From Vicinamibacteria bacterium (lineage in GTDB: Bacteria; Acidobacteriota; Vicinamibacteria; Vicinamibacterales; UBA2999): 16,090 nt of DNA. The position numbers and the translations under genes were made by a program. A model generated the notes under the pieces. The model ran no database searches, was not told the DNA's origin, and was given only the letters and a program-made list of their open reading frames with translations. This document shows, in pieces, positions 6,798 to 14,275 of this stretch (positions are counted from its first letter, which is position 1; every line of letters starts with the position of its first letter). The DNA lies in contig JAICEG010000061.1 of the NCBI GenBank assembly GCA_025924295.1, forward strand, positions 1 to 16,090, written 5' to 3'.

Positions 6798-6803
6798 TAT
6801 AAT
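6798..6803 (+). promoter_or_regulatory. -10 box (TATAAT) of the nagZ operon
   Basis: A perfect TATAAT on the plus strand in the right arm of the inverted repeat. Six bases separate it from the GTG start of nagZ at 6810, the usual distance to a transcription start, so the mRNA is predicted to be leaderless. No Shine-Dalgarno sequence precedes nagZ. No clear -35 element is visible. Confidence 0.55.
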
Positions 6804-6809
6804 GCTTCC

Positions 6810-7898
6810 GTGCCCAGCAGCATCCGCCGCGACATTGGTCAGCTCCTGATCGGAAGCCTACCAGGTACGACGATCACGTCGGAGATTCGCTCGCTCGCCC
6901 GGGAGTTTTCACTCGGCGGCGTGATTCTGTTCGCCCGCAACATCGAGGCGCCCGAGCAGGTCGCCGAGATGTCCATCGACGTGCAGACGCTTGCGTCGGA
7001 TCTGCCGCTCTGGGTGAGCGTGGACCAGGAGGGCGGCCGGGTTGCCCGATTGAAGGCACCCTTCACCGAATGGCCGCCGATGGCGGTGCTGGGCAGAAGC
7101 GGCGACGAACAGCTTGCGGTGCGATTCGCCACGGCATTGGCCACGGAACTGAAAGCCGTCGGGATCACGCTGGACTACGCGCCTGTTCTCGACATCCACA
7201 CCAATCCCAAGAACCCGATCATCGGTGACCGGGCACTTGGAGAGAACGCGGAGAGTGTCGCTCGCCTTGGCGCCGTCATCATCAGGACCCTGCAGCAGAA
7301 CGGAGTCGCTGCTTGCGGCAAACACTTCCCGGGTCACGGAGACACCTCGGTCGACTCGCATCTCGAGCTGCCGCTCGTCGAGCATCCGCCTGATCGGATC
7401 CGGCGCGTCGAGTGCGTCCCGTTCCGCGAAGCCATCCGCGCAGAGGTGGCCTTCATCATGACCGCTCACGTGCTGGTGCCGTCATTTGACGAGCACAGGC
7501 CAGCGACGCTCTCGAAGACCATAGTGCAGGGACTTCTGCGTGACGAACTCGGGTTCCCGGGCGTCATCCTGAGCGACGACCTCGAGATGAAGGCGATCGC
7601 GAAAACCTATTCGGTGCCCGATGCGGGTGTCCGGGCCATTGCCGCCGGATGCGACGGCATCCTGGTGTGCAGTGGCGACGTCGACACACAGGCCGCGACA
7701 CTCGAAGCGCTCGTTCACGCGGTGGAGGAACAGAAGATTCCCTACAAGCGCGTGGAGGACGCACTGGCGAGACTTCGAAGAGCGAAGGAGCGCTTCCTTG
7801 CCGCGCCTGTCGCCTCGCAGAAGATGGCCCGCATCAGGCAGGTGCTCGGCTGTGATGCGCACCAGCGTATCGTCGACGACATGGCCAGATACCTCTGA
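6810..7898 (+). CDS. nagZ: Beta-N-acetylhexosaminidase NagZ (GH3)
   Basis: Removes GlcNAc from GlcNAc-1,6-anhydroMurNAc (with or without peptide) during cell-wall recycling. The 362-residue protein has no signal peptide, in keeping with the cytoplasmic enzyme. GH3 motifs: GGVILFARNI (36-45), VSVDQEGGRVARL (69-81), LDYAPVLDI (121-129), the NagZ-specific loop KHFPGHGDTSVDSH (171-184) with the general acid/base His of the Asp-His dyad, and FPGVILSDDLEMKAI (249-263) with the nucleophile Asp256. The KHFPGHGDT-x-x-DSH loop separates NagZ from other GH3 glycosidases. The start is GTG, six bases after a TATAAT, with no ribosome binding site. A C-terminal segment of about 30 residues follows the catalytic domain. 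First gene of a run that continues with ldcA, mpl, pxpBC, murB and murA. Confidence 0.94.
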   Translation: MPSSIRRDIGQLLIGSLPGTTITSEIRSLAREFSLGGVILFARNIEAPEQVAEMSIDVQTLASDLPLWVSVDQEGGRVARLKAPFTEWPPMAVLGRSGDEQLAVRFATALATELKAVGITLDYAPVLDIHTNPKNPIIGDRALGENAESVARLGAVIIRTLQQNGVAACGKHFPGHGDTSVDSHLELPLVEHPPDRIRRVECVPFREAIRAEVAFIMTAHVLVPSFDEHRPATLSKTIVQGLLRDELGFPGVILSDDLEMKAIAKTYSVPDAGVRAIAAGCDGILVCSGDVDTQAATLEALVHAVEEQKIPYKRVEDALARLRRAKERFLAAPVASQKMARIRQVLGCDAHQRIVDDMARYL

Positions 7899-7918
7899 CA
7901 TGGTCAGAGACCTCTAGC
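7881..7918 (+). repeat. Imperfect tandem 19-bp duplication at the nagZ 3' end
   Basis: ATGGCCAGATACCTCTGAC (7881-7899) is followed directly by ATGGTCAGAGACCTCTAGC (7900-7918), with 15 of 19 bases identical. The first copy encodes the last residues of NagZ and its stop. The second forms a separate five-codon mini-ORF (ATG at 7900, TAG at 7915-7917). Confidence 0.65.
7893..7909 (+). other. RNA hairpin over the nagZ stop codon
   Basis: CTCTGAC (7893-7899) and GTCAGAG (7903-7909) are exact reverse complements with a three-base ATG loop. The stem includes the nagZ stop codon and lies 13 bases before the ldcA start. No T-tract follows, so it is not an ordinary terminator. Confidence 0.5.
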
Positions 7919-7921
7919 ATC

Positions 7922-8842
7922 GTGCGCAAACCCCGAGCGCTGAAACACGGTGATCGGATCGCGATCGTGGCCCCCGCCAGCCCATTCAATCGCGAGGAGT
8001 TCACCCGTGGCGTGGCCGAGATCGAGCGACTCGGGTTCGTGCCGGTGTTCGATGACTCGGTCTTCGAGAAGGACTCCGGCTATCTGGCCGGCGCACCTGA
8101 AATCCGAGCTGCCGCGTTCATGAGGTACTGGACGGACCCGGATGTGTCGGCACTCCTGGCTGTCCGCGGCGGGTATGGCAGCGTCCAGCTCTTGCCGCTC
8201 CTCGATCGTTCAAAGGTAGTTGCGGAGCCGAAGCTGTTCATCGGATACAGCGACAACACGTCGCTGCTGTCCTGGCTGAACTGCCAGTGCGGCATCACCG
8301 CGCTGCACGGGCCGATGATCGAGGGGCGTCTCGCCGGAGGAGCCGGGTACGATCGAAGGTCATTTCTGGACCTTCTATCCGGCGGCCGCCAGCTGCAGCT
8401 GGCCCCTGAGGGGCTTCGAGTGCTTCGGGAAGGAGAGGCGGTCGGACCGTTGTACGGGGGTACCATCACTCAGCTCGTGGCTTCACTGGGGACTCCGTTT
8501 GCCTTCGATCCGCCGGATGGGTGCATCCTCTTTCTCGAAGAGGTCAACGAGCGGCCGTATCGCATCGATCGCATGCTGACGCAGCTCCAGTTGAGCGGCG
8601 TGCTTGGCAGGGCCCGCGCCATCGTGTTTGGCGAGATGCGCGGGTGTGATGAGCCAAACGGGACCGTCACCGCTCTCGACGCCATCGCCCGCACGACGCG
8701 AGCGTGCGCCGTGCCGATCATCACAGGATTTCCATCGGGACACACTACGGGACCAATCTGGACGCTGCCGCTCGGCGTAGAGGTTCGGGTGTCGACACAG
8801 CCGCAGCCGACCCTTCTCATCGAGGATGCCCCCGTTGAGTGA
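7922..8842 (+). CDS. ldcA: Murein tetrapeptide LD-carboxypeptidase (S66 family)
   Basis: Cytoplasmic serine peptidase that removes the terminal D-Ala from recycled L-Ala-gamma-D-Glu-mDAP-D-Ala, giving the tripeptide used by Mpl. 306 residues, the family's usual length, with no signal peptide. Landmarks: DRIAIVAPASPFN (11-23), AVRGGYGS (80-87), the nucleophile Ser110 in IGYSDNTSLL, GPMIEG (130-135), LYGGTITQL (177-185), FLEEVNERPYRIDRML (204-219) with the catalytic Glu (206 or 207), and the catalytic His274 in GFPSGHTTGP. The start is GTG, 23 bases after the nagZ stop. Its last 17 bases overlap the mpl start, so the two are coupled. Position between nagZ and mpl strongly supports the recycling role rather than a microcin-immunity (MccF-type) role. 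Confidence 0.93.
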   Translation: MRKPRALKHGDRIAIVAPASPFNREEFTRGVAEIERLGFVPVFDDSVFEKDSGYLAGAPEIRAAAFMRYWTDPDVSALLAVRGGYGSVQLLPLLDRSKVVAEPKLFIGYSDNTSLLSWLNCQCGITALHGPMIEGRLAGGAGYDRRSFLDLLSGGRQLQLAPEGLRVLREGEAVGPLYGGTITQLVASLGTPFAFDPPDGCILFLEEVNERPYRIDRMLTQLQLSGVLGRARAIVFGEMRGCDEPNGTVTALDAIARTTRACAVPIITGFPSGHTTGPIWTLPLGVEVRVSTQPQPTLLIEDAPVE

Positions 8843-10247
8843 CCGGCGACGGATACATCTGATTGGTGTGTGCGGTACAGCCATGGCAACACTGGCCGCG
8901 CTGCTCAAGAGTCGCGGCCACGACGTCCAGGGCTCCGATCAAAACGTGTATCCGCCAATGAGCGATTTCCTGATTGAGCAGGGAATCAAGACGTTCGCCG
9001 GGTACGCGGCTGAGCACATCACGCCGGACATCGACCTCGTGGTGGTCGGCAACGCCATCTCCCGGGGCAATCCGGAGCTCGAAACCGTCCTCGAGCGAAA
9101 GCTTCGCCACTGTTCGCTCCCCGAGGCGGTTCGCGATCACTTTCTCTGGAGCGCGCGCTCCGTGGTCATCGCAGGCACGCACGGCAAGACGACGACGACG
9201 TCGCTGACGGCGTGGCTGCTGACCAGCGGTGGACTCGATCCGTCACTTCTGGTTGGAGGTATTGCGCTCAACTTCGGTGGGCAGGGCTCCAGCTATCGCG
9301 TTGGGCAGGGGCGCGACTTCGTGATCGAGGGCGACGAGTACGACAGCGCGTTCTTCGACAAGAGCGCAAAGTTCCTCAAGTATCTTCCGGACGTTGCCGT
9401 CATTGGGAACATCGAGTTCGACCACGCCGATATTTACGCCGACCTCGATGCGGTGCTGCTCGCGTTCCGGCGACTCGTGAATCTGGTGCCGCGCAATGGG
9501 CTCCTGCTGCTTGGCGCGGACAGCCCGCATGCGCACGCGCTCGGCCGCTTCGCGGTCAGCCCGGTCGAGACTTTTGGCCTGGATGCCGATGCGACCTGGC
9601 GAGCAGAGGACCTCCGGCACCGCGACGGCCTCACGCAGTTCGTCGTGAGGCGGCGGAACGAGGTGTTCGGGCGATTCGAGTCACCCCTGCTGGGCGATCA
9701 CAACGTGCGGAACGCGCTGGCCTCGATCGGTGTTGGTGCGCACGTCGGTTTGACTGCCGACGCGCTGTCGGAAGGGTTGAGATCGTTCAAAGGCATCAAG
9801 CGCCGCCTCGAAACGGTTGGCGTCGCCGATGGCGTGACGGTCCTCGATGATTTCGCTCACCACCCGACCGCTGTGCACGAGACGTTGTCCGCTCTCAGGT
9901 TGGGTTATCCAGGAAGGCGAGTCTGGGCCGTGTTCGAGCCTCGTTCGGCCTCGTCCTGCCGGCGGGTGTTTCAGGACGATTTCGCCGGTGCCTTTGGTCA
10001 GGCAGATGAGGTGATCCTTGCCGCCGTCTTCCGGTCGACGTTGCCCGAAGCCGAGCGTCTCGACGCCGTGCAACTCGTCGACGATCTGCGCGCTCGTGGC
10101 CAGCAGGCTCGTCACATCCCGGACATTGCCGCCATCATCGACACCATCGTGCGCGAACATCAGGTGGGAGATGTCGTCGTGCTGATGTCGAACGGTGGCT
10201 TTGGCGGCATCCATACGAAGCTGCTGGCCGCACTGGCAGCGCAATAG
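8826..10247 (+). CDS. mpl: UDP-MurNAc:L-Ala-gamma-D-Glu-mDAP ligase Mpl
   Basis: ATP-dependent ligase that joins recycled murein tripeptide to UDP-MurNAc, bypassing MurC, MurD and MurE. 473 residues, Mur-ligase fold. N-terminal UDP-binding Rossmann domain starts RIHLIGVCGTAMATLAALL (9-27). The ATP loop GTHGKTTTTS is at 117-126. EGDEYDSAFFDKSAKF (168-183) and NIEFDHADIY (195-204) are the Mpl version of the central motif and separate it from MurC. DHNVRNALA (291-299) and DDFAHHPTAV (341-350) follow, then the C-terminal domain with FEPRSASSCRRVFQ (370-383). The ATG lies 17 bases inside ldcA. The stop TAG at 10245-10247 sits inside the AGGAG ribosome binding site of the next gene. All key residues are present, so the enzyme should be active. 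Confidence 0.94.
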   Translation: MPPLSDRRRIHLIGVCGTAMATLAALLKSRGHDVQGSDQNVYPPMSDFLIEQGIKTFAGYAAEHITPDIDLVVVGNAISRGNPELETVLERKLRHCSLPEAVRDHFLWSARSVVIAGTHGKTTTTSLTAWLLTSGGLDPSLLVGGIALNFGGQGSSYRVGQGRDFVIEGDEYDSAFFDKSAKFLKYLPDVAVIGNIEFDHADIYADLDAVLLAFRRLVNLVPRNGLLLLGADSPHAHALGRFAVSPVETFGLDADATWRAEDLRHRDGLTQFVVRRRNEVFGRFESPLLGDHNVRNALASIGVGAHVGLTADALSEGLRSFKGIKRRLETVGVADGVTVLDDFAHHPTAVHETLSALRLGYPGRRVWAVFEPRSASSCRRVFQDDFAGAFGQADEVILAAVFRSTLPEAERLDAVQLVDDLRARGQQARHIPDIAAIIDTIVREHQVGDVVVLMSNGGFGGIHTKLLAALAAQ

Positions 10248-10250
10248 GAG
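10246..10250 (+). promoter_or_regulatory. Shine-Dalgarno AGGAG for the pxpBC fusion
   Basis: AGGAG overlaps the mpl stop codon and lies ten bases before the TTG at 10261. It supports the TTG start and coupled translation of the fusion gene with mpl. Confidence 0.55.
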
Positions 10251-10260
10251 TTCTGAGCTC

Positions 10261-11907
10261 TTGAGTCGCATCCGGGACGCGGGAGACTCTGCACTGCTGC
10301 TCGAGTGGGACGACGTGATCGATCCGCGGGTCAACAGCCAGGCAATCGCGGTCGCCACGGCGTTGCGTGATGCGCGGCTCCCCGGTGTACGTGACGTGGT
10401 GTCGACATACCGATCGGTTGCGTTGTTCTTCGAGCCGCTGAAAGCCGACCCTCGGGCCCTGCGCGACGCGCTCATGCGGGCCGTGTCGACCCCATTGGAA
10501 ATCGTGCGTGGCGACACGATCGAAGTTCCAGTGACCTACGGCGGCGAGACGGGCCCCGACCTGTCGGTCGTGGCCGCGTGGGCGGGCCTCAGCCCCGATG
10601 AGGTCGCCGAGCGTCATGCCGGGGTTGAGTACCGCGTGTTCATGCTGGGATTTCTTCCTGGCTTCGGGTATCTCGGATCCGTCGATGAACGCATCGCCGC
10701 TCCCCGTCGCGACACCCCTCGGCTGCGCGTGCCCGTTGGCTCTGTTGGCATTGCCGGAAAACAGAGCGGCGTCTATCCGCGCGCATCACCCGGAGGCTGG
10801 CAGGTCATCGGCTGGAGTCCGATTCACCTGTTCGATCCAGCCCGGAGCCCTTCTGCGTTGCTCGAGCCGGGCGACACCGTGCGGTTCGTTCCGATGCCCG
10901 CGACGCAGGCTGCGTCAGCACTGGCCGGGCGCGCTGCTCATGAAGGACGACCGCCATCGACCTCGCCGGTCGAGGGTGGTGCGCGAACCGTGACGGTCGT
11001 TCGTCCTGGGCTCTTCACGACCATTCAAGACCGCGGGCGCTGGGGGCATCAGGCAAGCGGTGTGTCCGTCGGTGGCGCCCTCGACGTGCTCTCTCATCGC
11101 ATTGCGAATTTGCTGGTTGGTAACCCGGCCGATGCCGCCACGCTCGAGGTCACCATCGCCGGACCCGAGTTGAGGATCGAACAGGGAGCGCGCGTCGCAG
11201 TGGCCGGTGCAGATCTGCAGGCGACGATCGATGGGATCACCGCGCCAACGGGTGTGGCTACCGTCTGCGGTCCCGGAAGCATCCTGCGATTCGGCGAACG
11301 AAGGTCTGGTGCCAGAGCGTACGTGGCCTTCGACGGTGGGGTAGACGTCACGCCACTTCTCGGAAGCCGGGCCACGCACGTCGGAGCCGCCCTTGGAGGC
11401 ATTGACGGGCGGGCGCTCGCAGCCGGCGATCGGCTTCCCCTGGGATCTCCAGCAGCGGGTGCGGTCTCGCGCACGATCGCGTCGAGTGTGATCAAGCCTG
11501 CCGGCGGTGCACGTCTTCGAGTGTTGCCGGGGCCCCAGGACGATTTTTTCCCCGAGCCCGCCTTCACGCTGCTCGAACGGACGCGATTCACGGTGACGCC
11601 ACAGTCGAATCGGATGGGGTATCGCCTCTCGGGAGGTGTGATCCCGCGGGTCCCGAATCGGGAAATGATCTCTGATGCCGCGTTCGTCGGTGCCATCCAG
11701 GTGCCGGCCTCAGGAGAGCCGTTCCTGCTCATGAGCGATCGGCAGACGACTGGCGGATATCCGCAGATGGCGACGGTCATCACAGCGGATCTGCCCCTGG
11801 CGGGCCAACTCGCCCCTGGCGATTGGGTCGAGTTCTCGCTCTGCACGAGGGACGAAGCGATCGCCGCCCTGCGCGATCAGGAAGCGATGCTCGATGGCCT
11901 CACGTAG
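10261..11907 (+). CDS. pxpBC: Fused 5-oxoprolinase subunits B and C (KipI-KipA fusion)
   Basis: A 548-residue fusion of the two partner subunits of prokaryotic 5-oxoprolinase, which with PxpA opens 5-oxoproline to glutamate using ATP. Residues 1-215 are PxpB/KipI: DAGDSALLLEW (6-16), IEVPVTYGGETGPDL (87-101), MLGFLPGFGYLG (128-139), GSVGIAGKQSGVYP (160-173) and PGGWQVIGWSP (177-187). After a linker (216-242), residues 243-548 are PxpC/KipA: VVRPGLFTTIQDRGRWGHQ (246-264), GALDVLSHRIANLLVGN (272-288), LEVTIAGPEL (295-304) and DRQTTGGYPQMATV (493-506). PxpA is not in the window. The start is TTG with AGGAG ten bases upstream; the frame stays open to 10195 but that part is inside mpl. The 3' end overlaps murB by 14 bases. 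Its link to the wall genes is positional only. Confidence 0.9.
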   Translation: MSRIRDAGDSALLLEWDDVIDPRVNSQAIAVATALRDARLPGVRDVVSTYRSVALFFEPLKADPRALRDALMRAVSTPLEIVRGDTIEVPVTYGGETGPDLSVVAAWAGLSPDEVAERHAGVEYRVFMLGFLPGFGYLGSVDERIAAPRRDTPRLRVPVGSVGIAGKQSGVYPRASPGGWQVIGWSPIHLFDPARSPSALLEPGDTVRFVPMPATQAASALAGRAAHEGRPPSTSPVEGGARTVTVVRPGLFTTIQDRGRWGHQASGVSVGGALDVLSHRIANLLVGNPADAATLEVTIAGPELRIEQGARVAVAGADLQATIDGITAPTGVATVCGPGSILRFGERRSGARAYVAFDGGVDVTPLLGSRATHVGAALGGIDGRALAAGDRLPLGSPAAGAVSRTIASSVIKPAGGARLRVLPGPQDDFFPEPAFTLLERTRFTVTPQSNRMGYRLSGGVIPRVPNREMISDAAFVGAIQVPASGEPFLLMSDRQTTGGYPQMATVITADLPLAGQLAPGDWVEFSLCTRDEAIAALRDQEAMLDGLT

Positions 11908-12994
11908 CCCGGCAGTCGCGATGCGAGAAGGAGTCCCGCTGAGTGAGCTGAGCACCATCGGTGTGGGCGGGCCGGCACGCTGGTTTGCCAGAGCAGAGAC
12001 GAACGAGGACGTCCGCGCCGCCCATCACTGGTGCGTCGAACGCGGTCTGCCGCTGTTCGTCCTGGGTGGTGGCAGCAACATCATCGTGTCAGACGGGGGC
12101 TTCGACGGCGCGGTGCTGTCGATGGCAGTGGGCGGGCTCGCGACGAGCCATGCAGGGGACGAGACGAGGGTGACGGCAGGCGCCGGCGAGTCGTGGGATC
12201 GACTGGTCGACTGGGTAGTCGGTCAGGACGTGAGCGGGATCGAGTGCCTTTCAGGCATTCCCGGAACGGTCGGCGGTACGCCGATTCAGAACGTCGGTGC
12301 TTATGGGCAGGAGGTCGCCAGCGTGATCGAACGCGTGACCGTTTTCGATCGGACCCGCTCGGAGTTCGCCGATCTGACTGCAGCTGAATGCGGGTTTTCG
12401 TATCGCATGAGCCGATTCAAGGTCGATGATGACGGGCGTTTCATCGTGTGCGGTGTGTCATTCCTGCTGAGGCAGTCCACGCCGACGCTGTCGTATCCGG
12501 AGCTCATGGCTGAAATCGAGCGACGCGGGATTGCACATCCCAGACCGAAGGATGTTCGGGATGCCGTTCTCGCGATCCGGCGCCGCAAGGGAATGGTGCT
12601 CGACGACGGCGACCCGGACACACGCAGCGTGGGGTCGTTCTTCATGAACCCCGTGGTCAGCGTGGACGACCGAGAACGGATTGCGGCCCTCGCACACGAT
12701 CGCGTGCCCGGTTTTCCCGTCGCGGGAGGGCAGGTGAAAATACCGGCAGCCTGGCTCATCGAGCGAGCGGGGCTGCGGAAAGGCTCTGGTGAACAGACCG
12801 TCGGCCTGTCGCGTAAACATCCATTGGCGATCGTCAATCGCGGCGGTGCGACTGCCCGCGACGTGATCCGGTTTGCGGTGCGAGTCAAGCGCGCGGTGCT
12901 CGACTGGTGTGGCGTCTGGCTGCGCCCGGAACCGGTGTTCGTGGGGCTGGACGGCGATGAGGACGTTGACTTCCTGAAGAAGGCGCACGGCTGA
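11894..12994 (+). CDS. murB: UDP-N-acetylenolpyruvoylglucosamine reductase MurB
   Basis: FAD/NADPH enzyme that reduces the enolpyruvyl product of MurA to UDP-MurNAc. 366 residues. FAD-binding region: LSTIGVGGPARWF (19-31), LGGGSNIIVSD (57-67), LSGIPGTVGG (119-128) and NVGAYGQE (133-140). Catalytic residues are visible: Tyr170-Arg171 in SYRMSRF, Ser248 in GSFFMNP (proton donor), and Glu346 in RPEPVFVG. The region between YRMSRF and GSFFMNP carries a 'VRDAVLAIRRRKG' helix and matches the longer, E. coli-like type I MurB. The start ATG overlaps the end of pxpBC; AGGAAG lies nine bases upstream. An in-frame ATG at 11921 is the alternative and would remove only a non-conserved nine-residue leader. 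The stop overlaps the murA ATG by one base (TGATG). Confidence 0.95.
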   Translation: MASRSPAVAMREGVPLSELSTIGVGGPARWFARAETNEDVRAAHHWCVERGLPLFVLGGGSNIIVSDGGFDGAVLSMAVGGLATSHAGDETRVTAGAGESWDRLVDWVVGQDVSGIECLSGIPGTVGGTPIQNVGAYGQEVASVIERVTVFDRTRSEFADLTAAECGFSYRMSRFKVDDDGRFIVCGVSFLLRQSTPTLSYPELMAEIERRGIAHPRPKDVRDAVLAIRRRKGMVLDDGDPDTRSVGSFFMNPVVSVDDRERIAALAHDRVPGFPVAGGQVKIPAAWLIERAGLRKGSGEQTVGLSRKHPLAIVNRGGATARDVIRFAVRVKRAVLDWCGVWLRPEPVFVGLDGDEDVDFLKKAHG

Positions 12995-14253
12995 TGTCGA
13001 CACTACTGATTGAGGGCGGACACCGACTCGAAGGCCGAGTCGCCGTTGAAGGAAACAAGAACGCTGCGCTGCCATTGCTGGCGGCTTGTCTCCTGACCGA
13101 GGAGGAGTGTGTCCTGACCAACGTGCCGCGCATCGGCGATGTCGAGGTGATGGCGCGGCTGCTCCTGGATCTCGGGGCCGAGGTCGAAGGCATCGGTACG
13201 ACCACGCTGCGGATCAAGACGCCGCGCATCAACACCGACGCGCCCGATCGAGGACTCGTGGGCCGGTTGCGCGGCTCCGTTCTCCTGCTTGGGCCGTTGC
13301 TCGCGCGCACGGGTCGCGCGCACATCGCACCGCCGGGAGGTGATTTTCCCGCCCGACGTACGATCTCGACCCACACCGAAGCGTTGCAGGCACTCGGGGC
13401 ACGCGAGCGTCCGGGACCGGACCACCTGCTCGAAGCTCCCGATGGCCTGAAACCCGCTTCGATGTACCTCTATGAGGCCTCGGTGACGGGGACGGAAACC
13501 GCTCTTCTCGCGGCCGCCTCAGCGCCCGGTGTCACTGAGATCCGCCACGCAGCCACTGAACCCCACGTGGTCGAACTCTGCGAATTCCTGACGAAGATGG
13601 GTGCGGTCGTTTCGGGAATCGGCAGCTCGAAGCTGCGCATCGACGGGACGGCGAAGCTGCGCGGTGCGAAGCATCAGCTTGGAGGCGATTACATCGAAGC
13701 CGGAAGCTGGGCGGTGGTGGGTGCGATCACCGGCGGCGAGATCGCGATCGAAGGATGTCGCGAGGAAGACATCGAAGTGGTTGCCGCGGTCATGCAGCGA
13801 ATGCGTGTCGAGTGCGGGATGCGCCAGGGTGTGTTCGAGGTGAAGCCGTCGAAGCCGCAAGCAGTGCGTCGGATCGCGACCGGGCTATGGCCGTCGTTTC
13901 CGAGCGACCTCGTCAGCCTCGTCACCGTGCTCGCGACGCAGGCGGCCGGCCGCACGCTGGTGCACGATTGGATGTACGAGTTACGTCTTTTTGCGCTCGA
14001 GCAGATGAGCGGCCTGGGCGCTGATCTCTTCCTGGCCGATGCCCACCGGATCATCGTGACAGGGCCCACCAAGCTGCGAGGCGGACGCACGCTCGACAGC
14101 CGGGATCTGCGCTCCGGCATGTCGCTCATTGCGGCCGGACTCGCTGCAGAGGGGCAGACTCGGGTCGCTCCGCTCGAAACCGTCGAGCGCGGGTACAGTC
14201 AACTGGTCGATCGGTTGAAAGCATTGGGAGCCAAGGTCGCCAAGGTGGAATAG
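12994..14253 (+). CDS. murA: UDP-N-acetylglucosamine 1-carboxyvinyltransferase MurA, Cys-to-Asp form
   Basis: First committed step of peptidoglycan synthesis: transfers enolpyruvate from PEP to UDP-GlcNAc. 419 residues, the usual length, with the inside-out beta/alpha-barrel of the EPSP synthase family. Conserved catalytic residues are visible: Lys22 in NKNAALP, Asp305 in FPSDLVS, DLRSG (371-375) and Arg399 in VERGY. The mobile catalytic loop reads PPGGDFPARR (113-122). Most MurA enzymes have P-G-G-C here, with the Cys that fosfomycin alkylates; this enzyme has Asp117 in its place, while the loop Arg (122) and the loop length are kept. An Asp at this site occurs naturally in Mycobacterium and Chlamydia MurA, which are active and fosfomycin-resistant. 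A divergent paralogue with another role is possible, but the direct murB-murA coupling argues for MurA. Confidence 0.93.
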   Translation: MSTLLIEGGHRLEGRVAVEGNKNAALPLLAACLLTEEECVLTNVPRIGDVEVMARLLLDLGAEVEGIGTTTLRIKTPRINTDAPDRGLVGRLRGSVLLLGPLLARTGRAHIAPPGGDFPARRTISTHTEALQALGARERPGPDHLLEAPDGLKPASMYLYEASVTGTETALLAAASAPGVTEIRHAATEPHVVELCEFLTKMGAVVSGIGSSKLRIDGTAKLRGAKHQLGGDYIEAGSWAVVGAITGGEIAIEGCREEDIEVVAAVMQRMRVECGMRQGVFEVKPSKPQAVRRIATGLWPSFPSDLVSLVTVLATQAAGRTLVHDWMYELRLFALEQMSGLGADLFLADAHRIIVTGPTKLRGGRTLDSRDLRSGMSLIAAGLAAEGQTRVAPLETVERGYSQLVDRLKALGAKVAKVE

Positions 14254-14275
14254 TGCTCAACCTGATGAGAGGCAT

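Larger units (their letters stand above)
6778..6803. repeat. Perfect 11-bp inverted repeat in the divergent promoter region
   Basis: The left arm ATTATAGAACT (6778-6788) and right arm AGTTCTATAAT (6793-6803) are exact reverse complements around a CACC spacer. The element is AT-rich in a GC-rich genome. It lies in the only intergenic region between the divergent kinase and nagZ genes. It may be an operator, a symmetric promoter, or both. Confidence 0.85.

Noticed and set aside
10195..10260. Upstream extension of the pxpBC frame
   Set aside because: It would lie inside mpl, lacks homology to the PxpB N-terminus, and a TTG with an AGGAG site at 10261 gives the expected DAGDSALL beginning.
9681..10517. 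278-codon open frame on the minus strand over mpl and pxpBC
   Set aside because: It is antisense to clear Mpl and PxpB domains and shows no motif of its own.
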